Assembly: GCF_003096355.1 (NCBI RefSeq)
Contig: NZ_QEKI01000002.1
Span: 1 to 64,000, forward strand
Direction of reading: 5' to 3'
Origin: Pontibacter virosus
GTDB lineage: Bacteria; Bacteroidota; Bacteroidia; Cytophagales; Hymenobacteraceae
DNA length: 64,000 nucleotides
The notes under the pieces are model-generated. The model was not told the origin of the DNA and did not search any database. It saw nothing but the letters and a program-made list of their open reading frames with translations. Made by a program: the position numbers and the translations under genes. This document shows, in pieces, positions 59,520 to 64,000 of this stretch (the stretch's first letter is position 1; each line of letters opens with the position of its first letter).

Positions 59520-62306
59520 TTAAAACCGGAAAAGGGAGTTTTGTCTACCGCCAACTTTGCCGCCAAAGTTGCGGATGTTGTAGGTAAAAGTAAGCATGCC
59601 GTGCCGCGTTAACATTTCGGTCTGATAATCCTCGATCAGGTTTTCTCTTATAAGCCTGTTAGCTGAAATATTCTGGTCTAACAGATCATAAACCGATAGT
59701 TTAAGTTGGGCACGGTCGTCTTTCATGAACAGGAAGATAACTCCTGCGTTCAGCCTGCCATAACTGTTCTGCAGGCCAGGCGCCACGTTGGAGTTATACC
59801 AGTAGTCGAAAGTAGCTTCCCAAACAATTCTTTTCGGCATTCGCACCACGATCTCCGATCTGGAGGTTCGGGTGCTGATGCTCAAGTCATTAAAGGCATT
59901 ATTTTCGTAAGTACTACGTCTGTGGCTCACATCAAAGGATTGGCTCAATTCCAGCTTATCATCCAGGTTCACCCTGCCTTCCATTCTAGGTCTGAAACTC
60001 CAGCTCTGGCTGAAGCTTTGAGAACCGTTTAACAATACAAGTGATCTATCATAGCTAACCAGCATGTTGGCTCCGATCGAAAACTTATTCTTGTCATACT
60101 TAAAGTCTTTCATCAAACCTCCGCTTCCATTCAGCATCCAGTTACCGTCTGTGTTAACAGGTCTACTAGTCTGTACACCGTTTTCATCAATTGTTCGGGC
60201 TCTGGTTATGAAATTGTTACGAACAGTGCCGTACACGTTAGCATTATAGTTGATAGATTTCTTGTTGTCGAATTTTCTGTAGTTCATGCTAAGCGTATTG
60301 GCTACCGTGGGCTTCAGCGATGGGTTCCCATAAGAAATAAACAGCGGGTTTGTATTATCCACTACGGGTTGCAGTTGGGTCGCCATGGGCTCCTGCAGAT
60401 TTACATTATAGCTTAAATTAAATTGCTTCCAGTCTACATTGAGGTTAGGAAATACATAAAAGTAGTTCTGCTTAATGTCTGGGATAATCTGAAACCTGTT
60501 GTTGATGTTTAATGCAGTGAAGCGCAGACCAGGCTGAAGCGTTACATCCTTAATCTTCCATCTAAGACCTGAGGTAAGGTAGTTTCGCCATCCGCTTCTA
60601 TCGAGCCCGTTCGACAGCCCCGGCACAATCGTATCATACTCTCCGGTTTCAGGATCTGCCAGGTACGTGGCTAACACATTGTCATTGTTGAAATACTCTG
60701 AATTTAGCGTGAAGGTAGCGCTTACGGCCTTGTTAAGAGGCTCCGTGTACGAGAGCGTATTGTATACCTCGAAGTCGTTCTGATCGGTATCTCGCAACTG
60801 ATCAAGCAGCGTTGCGGTTGGGTCGGGCTGGTAAAAAATGTTTTCCGCTTCGTTAATCTGGTCCTGTAACAAAGCATACTGGTTCATTCTGCTGAATAGT
60901 GACAGTCGCCTTCCTTTCTTTTCGAAGTTGCGTTCGAAACTAAGGATGTTCCCAAAGCCCATGCCCTCTCCGCTTATATTTTCTTCGTTGGTACTTTCAT
61001 TCAGTCGGTTTCCATTGTTCCGGAAGGTATTCGTATAAACGTTTTGGTTGGCGTTCTGGTAAGAGAATTGAACACTTGGATTTATACTTAAGGTAGTAAG
61101 GGGGCCGAGTTTCCACTCTATCTTACCGCCGATGCGGTGGCTTTCGCTTCTGCTGATTTGCTGTCTGTTTCTACGGCTGTTGAGGGTGTCGCTTTTCAGA
61201 AACTGCTCTGAATTAACCACCTGGTTCAGATCTTCTCTGCTGTCGCCAAAAAAGTACTGCAGGTTTATTTTAGTGCCCCGTTTTGTTACCGTATTAAAGT
61301 TGGCGCCCCCACCCGAAGACTGTTGTATACCCTGGCCCATACCTCCAAAAGAAATCCCGTTAACCGAGATTCCTCCATTCGTATTCATGCCAATACTGTT
61401 AAAGCCGCTACGGGCAAAACCTCCTATCCTCCTGATGTCGGCAAAGTCAAAGCCGGCCCTGTTCAGGTTATTCGAAAACCCAATTATACTCACCTGCGAC
61501 GTGTCGCGGAACATATTGACAATACCCCCCACTTCATATCTTTCTTTTGTGCCTGCACCGCCATAAACTTTGCCGAAAAGCCCTTTCTTAATTCCCTTTT
61601 TAAAGGTCAGGTTAATTACCTGCGGAATTTCCATATAAGGCATATCCGGGTCGCGGCGTAGTGCTTCCGGGTCGTTCATTACCTGTACTTTGTCGATCAC
61701 ATTTGCCGGCAGGTTGCGTGTGGCTATTTTAGGGTCGCTGCCAAAGAACTCTTTCCCATCTACGAGTATCTTCTGTACCGACTTGCCATTCACCATGATG
61801 TTGCCCTCCTGATCGACCGTAACACCTGGCAATTTGCGCAACAGGTCTTCCACTAACGCGGTGGGTAGAGTTTTGAAGGAGGAGGCATTAAATTCAAGTG
61901 TGTCGTTCCTGACCAGAACCGGGGGAATTTCGGCGACAATCAGCACTTCATTAAGCAGGTTAGACGACTGCTCCATGTTGATGACACCAAGGTCGAGGGA
62001 TGCCTGTTCCGGTGTAAGCTTGAATTCTTTTCTGTATACCTTAAAGCCCATCATGGTGATCACTACCCGGAGCTGCTGGTCCAGCGGGAGACCAGGTACA
62101 CGGAAGCTGCCTTTCTCGTCACTCATTCTGTATGTTACCATGACTGTGTCTGCAGCTGTATAAACGGCGACTGTGGCGTAAGGGAGAGCTCCTTTGGTTG
62201 CTTCATCAAGGAGAAGGCCTTTTAATTCCCCTTTCTGGCTTTGAGCCTTCATTTCCGGAATAAAAAACAAGAACAGGAACAGGACTGAGAGCAGCATGTA
62301 TTTCAT
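59520..62306 (-). CDS. Large outer-membrane beta-barrel protein (OMP_b-brl_3 type)
   Basis: 928 aa from the ATG at 62306, which directly gives a signal peptide (MLLSVLFLFLFFIPEMKAQ, cleavage after KAQ); the frame continues 15 codons upstream but without sense. A CarboxypepD_reg-like domain (~25-110) is followed by a plug-like region (LEFNASSFKTLPTALVEDLL, RKLPGVTVDQEGNIMVNGK in part, ILVDGKEFFGSDP) and a long barrel ending in SLFRF. This is the TonB-receptor-like family often linked to GldA/cell-surface functions. The substrate is unknown. No SusD partner is adjacent. Confidence 0.9.
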   Translation of the reverse strand: MKYMLLSVLFLFLFFIPEMKAQSQKGELKGLLLDEATKGALPYATVAVYTAADTVMVTYRMSDEKGSFRVPGLPLDQQLRVVITMMGFKVYRKEFKLTPEQASLDLGVINMEQSSNLLNEVLIVAEIPPVLVRNDTLEFNASSFKTLPTALVEDLLRKLPGVTVDQEGNIMVNGKSVQKILVDGKEFFGSDPKIATRNLPANVIDKVQVMNDPEALRRDPDMPYMEIPQVINLTFKKGIKKGLFGKVYGGAGTKERYEVGGIVNMFRDTSQVSIIGFSNNLNRAGFDFADIRRIGGFARSGFNSIGMNTNGGISVNGISFGGMGQGIQQSSGGGANFNTVTKRGTKINLQYFFGDSREDLNQVVNSEQFLKSDTLNSRRNRQQISRSESHRIGGKIEWKLGPLTTLSINPSVQFSYQNANQNVYTNTFRNNGNRLNESTNEENISGEGMGFGNILSFERNFEKKGRRLSLFSRMNQYALLQDQINEAENIFYQPDPTATLLDQLRDTDQNDFEVYNTLSYTEPLNKAVSATFTLNSEYFNNDNVLATYLADPETGEYDTIVPGLSNGLDRSGWRNYLTSGLRWKIKDVTLQPGLRFTALNINNRFQIIPDIKQNYFYVFPNLNVDWKQFNLSYNVNLQEPMATQLQPVVDNTNPLFISYGNPSLKPTVANTLSMNYRKFDNKKSINYNANVYGTVRNNFITRARTIDENGVQTSRPVNTDGNWMLNGSGGLMKDFKYDKNKFSIGANMLVSYDRSLVLLNGSQSFSQSWSFRPRMEGRVNLDDKLELSQSFDVSHRRSTYENNAFNDLSISTRTSRSEIVVRMPKRIVWEATFDYWYNSNVAPGLQNSYGRLNAGVIFLFMKDDRAQLKLSVYDLLDQNISANRLIRENLIEDYQTEMLTRHGMLTFTYNIRNFGGKVGGRQNSLFRF

Positions 62307-62688
62307 AGAGAACAGGTTAAGTTTGAATGCAGGCAGACAGGAAATCTGCATACAAACTTTACCGCAGATCTATTGGCAACCTAAAAAGTACTACAAAATA
62401 CATAAATTTTATATATATAAAAAATCAGATATTGGAGCTTTGGCTTTTTGGAACAGGTAAGCTGAAGTTTTCAACGCGTAAAGCTTGTCTATTACAGGTA
62501 AAGGCATTTTTAAGGTATAAATCTGATTCAGAAAAGAATTTATACTTCCTGCTTATGCTCTTTACAGAAATCCAGGCTCACTTTGCTTCGCCGGAGGTCA
62601 TTAAGTTCTGCAGGTAACCCAACTGTAATTGCTTACAACTGCTTACTATAGCACAGACATCCGCTTATGCCAAAGGCTAATTGATGCT
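62307..62688. other. AT-rich gap with no convincing gene
   Basis: A 96-codon frame on the plus strand (62327-62617) is rich in Lys, Ile and Tyr as expected by chance in AT-rich DNA, overlaps the promoter region of the outer-membrane gene and has no recognised domain, so I do not call it. AGGTATAA near 62513 is one more copy of the motif. Confidence 0.5.
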
Positions 62689-63351
62689 TTATACCCTGGC
62701 CCAGGGACTGATGCCTGCCGCCCTGATCTTGAAGTATAGCAGCAACAGGTAGACCATGTCGAAAACAAAGATGCTCACATACAACAGGATCAGGAAGTTG
62801 GATCCGGGAAAGTAGAGGTAGAGCAGCACAGAAGGAAAAACGGTGCCGACCATCTTGCACAGCGCAATGTAGAGCGACTGCCCGGCGTGACTGTTTCGCC
62901 TCAGGAGCAGGTGGATGAAGAGAACGGACATCAGTAGGTTCTGGCTGAAGGCCGCGTACACCCCGTTCAGGTCGTCAAACTCCCGCGACATCAGCAAAAT
63001 AAATAGAAAGGACAAGAGCAGGGTGAGCAGAAAGGCGGGGTAAAAAAGCCGGCCGGGCAGATGCTCCGGAAATTCCTTTCTTCCATACCTCAGGTACTGG
63101 ATCAGAATTCCCACATCCAGGGCGAGCCAGGCGTAATCAATGTAAAGCTGCGGCTTGCTGTGCGGGTGCACGAAAGAGAAGATGAACTCCCAGGAGAGGT
63201 TCGCACAAAGCGCAACCACCGGCATGCCATAGGTTTTGTCGACAAAGCCCCGCCGCAGGATGAGCAGGTACGTCAGTGACCAGAAGATACCGCTGCATAC
63301 TTTCAGAATGACATCTACGGTTGGATCTACATCTAGCGGGTTCTGTAGCAT
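62689..63351 (-). CDS. Transmembrane terpene-cyclase homologue (PaxB/Pyr4 type)
   Basis: 220 aa with seven hydrophobic helices. It carries the landmarks of the membrane-bound terpene cyclase family: Glu55 in ANLSWEFIFSFVHP, Asp72 and Asp79 in YIDYAWLALDVGILIQY, and a late Asp in VFDMVYLLLLYFK. In the fungal enzymes such acidic residues start epoxide or olefin protonation and cyclisation. No prenyltransferase, epoxidase or polyketide gene is adjacent, so the product is unknown, and a non-enzymatic membrane role is possible. It is transcribed alone at the end of the core region. Confidence 0.7.
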   Translation of the reverse strand: MLQNPLDVDPTVDVILKVCSGIFWSLTYLLILRRGFVDKTYGMPVVALCANLSWEFIFSFVHPHSKPQLYIDYAWLALDVGILIQYLRYGRKEFPEHLPGRLFYPAFLLTLLLSFLFILLMSREFDDLNGVYAAFSQNLLMSVLFIHLLLRRNSHAGQSLYIALCKMVGTVFPSVLLYLYFPGSNFLILLYVSIFVFDMVYLLLLYFKIRAAGISPWARV

Positions 63352-63424
63352 GTGTGCTTGCCTTGGTCCCTGAATTTATAGTTGCTGCTTAAGTACTCTA
63401 TACCTGCTGGAGTCTTTTCATACT

Positions 63425-63727
63425 TTGTTGCACTTGGGCAGGTTATTGAAAGTAGGTATTTATCTCACCAAGTACGTCACTAAGAATAAAGCTGAGTTGA
63501 GATGCTGGGTATGGAATTGCTCTAAATCAATCTCTGCTCTCTATACCGACTTCTATACTGATTACGACTTTTTAGAAGGTTTACAGAGGCTAAAGCAAGA
63601 TGAGATAAAAGAAGTACCCCTAGAGTTCTGTACGCTTTACCTTATCCCCCTAGACAAGACGACAATAAGGTTTTATGACAGACTTGAGAATAAGAATAGA
63701 CAAACACTAAAGAACTTAAATCAATAA
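63425..63727 (+). CDS. C-terminal fragment of a rolling-circle replication initiator
   Basis: 100 aa with a TTG start; the frame opens only at 63374. YLTKYVTKN near residues 13-21 matches the tyrosine motif (YxxKYxxK) of HUH Rep proteins, and RCWVWNCSKSISALYTDFY follows as in Rep proteins of Bacteroidota plasmids and small phages. The HUH motif and N-terminal half are missing, so the product cannot nick DNA. The core-genome terpene-cyclase gene ends at 63351, so the junction falls in 63352-63425. Family assignment is from motif pattern only. Confidence 0.55.
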   Translation: MLHLGRLLKVGIYLTKYVTKNKAELRCWVWNCSKSISALYTDFYTDYDFLEGLQRLKQDEIKEVPLEFCTLYLIPLDKTTIRFYDRLENKNRQTLKNLNQ

Positions 63728-63731
63728 GAAT

Positions 63732-64000
63732 ATGCCAGTATCAAGAAATAGAAAAAAGCAGAACAACCAGAATAACAATTATCAGCCTAGAATAGCACGT
63801 CCAATGTGCGTACATGAGCTATTTGAAATGCAGTTTAATAATTGCAGGAAATGCGGAAGGCCTAGAGATAAGTTTGAGTATGATGAGCTACCGAAAGAGG
63901 AACAACAGCATTGGGATGAATCTGGAGTTCAAGAATCAATAGATTTTATTGTCTATTGTCCGAGTTGCGAGGAGAACTCCGCGATTTTAGAGGTAGATCA
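63732..64000 (+). CDS. Zinc-ribbon protein, partial at the window end
   Basis: Begins 4 bp after the Rep-like stop, so the two are probably in one operon. It has a basic Asn/Gln-rich N-terminus (PVSRNRKKQNNQNNN), then CRKCGRP and CPSC, which give a zinc ribbon with 36-residue spacing. It runs off the window after 89 codons. AT-rich, as the Rep fragment. Family unknown. Confidence 0.6.
   Translation, partial: MPVSRNRKKQNNQNNNYQPRIARPMCVHELFEMQFNNCRKCGRPRDKFEYDELPKEEQQHWDESGVQESIDFIVYCPSCEENSAILEVD

Noticed and set aside
62327..62617. 96-codon frame beside the large outer-membrane gene
   Set aside because: AT-rich chance composition, no domain, overlaps the upstream region of the divergent gene.

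Overview
The window looks like chromosome from a Bacteroidota bacterium of the order Cytophagales, most like Hymenobacteraceae (Pontibacter-type). This rests on several things: promoters of the form TTTG-N19-TAnnTTTG, no clear Shine-Dalgarno sequences, a TonB receptor/DUF4374 lipoprotein/PepSY iron locus, many lipoproteins with SxC lipoboxes, an OMP_b-brl_3 outer-membrane protein, and a long PurF with a short leader. No ribosomal RNA is present, so the genus is an inference.

Region 1 (1-10.5 kb) is a lower-GC accessory island ending beside two identical tRNA-Lys(TTT) genes. It begins with the 3' end of an IS5-like transposase, whose insertion has cut off the front of a type ISP restriction-modification gene. 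Next come a SIR2-like DUF4917 protein (possible defence NADase) and several orphan genes. At its centre is a 3.9-kb module bounded by two copies of a ~60-bp repeat, each an inverted repeat around an AT-rich core. The module holds a 926-aa primase-like/helicase fusion and two small unknown genes. A umuC remnant and a cluster of TTAGTGAA/TTCACTAA repeats lie against the tRNA genes. No integrase or relaxase is visible, so the other end of the element would be left of the window.

Region 2 (10.6-63.4 kb) is core genome at higher GC. It has thiL, rlmD, a catalase, glgX, a GntR-controlled ABC transporter operon, purF, nuoL-nuoM-nuoN, an M3 peptidase lipoprotein, an FAS1 lipoprotein, a GAF sensor kinase, an ECF sigma factor with a membrane-anchored beta-barrel partner, a LysR regulator, an iron-uptake locus (TonB receptor, DUF4374, PepSY) with twin 19-bp operator-like boxes around its promoter, a large outer-membrane beta-barrel protein and a transmembrane terpene-cyclase homologue. 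Four small genes are interrupted by in-frame stops or truncated (VOC protein, small secreted protein, SnoaL-like protein and, in the island, umuC). Two membrane-system proteins (the ABC ATPase and a YihY protein) look internally shortened in frame. The octamer AGGTATAG/CTATACCT is strikingly common in this region, in genes and between them, and rare in the island.

Region 3 (63.4 kb to the end) returns to AT-rich DNA. It has the C-terminal part of what looks like a rolling-circle replication initiator and a zinc-ribbon protein that runs off the window, suggesting the edge of a second mobile element.
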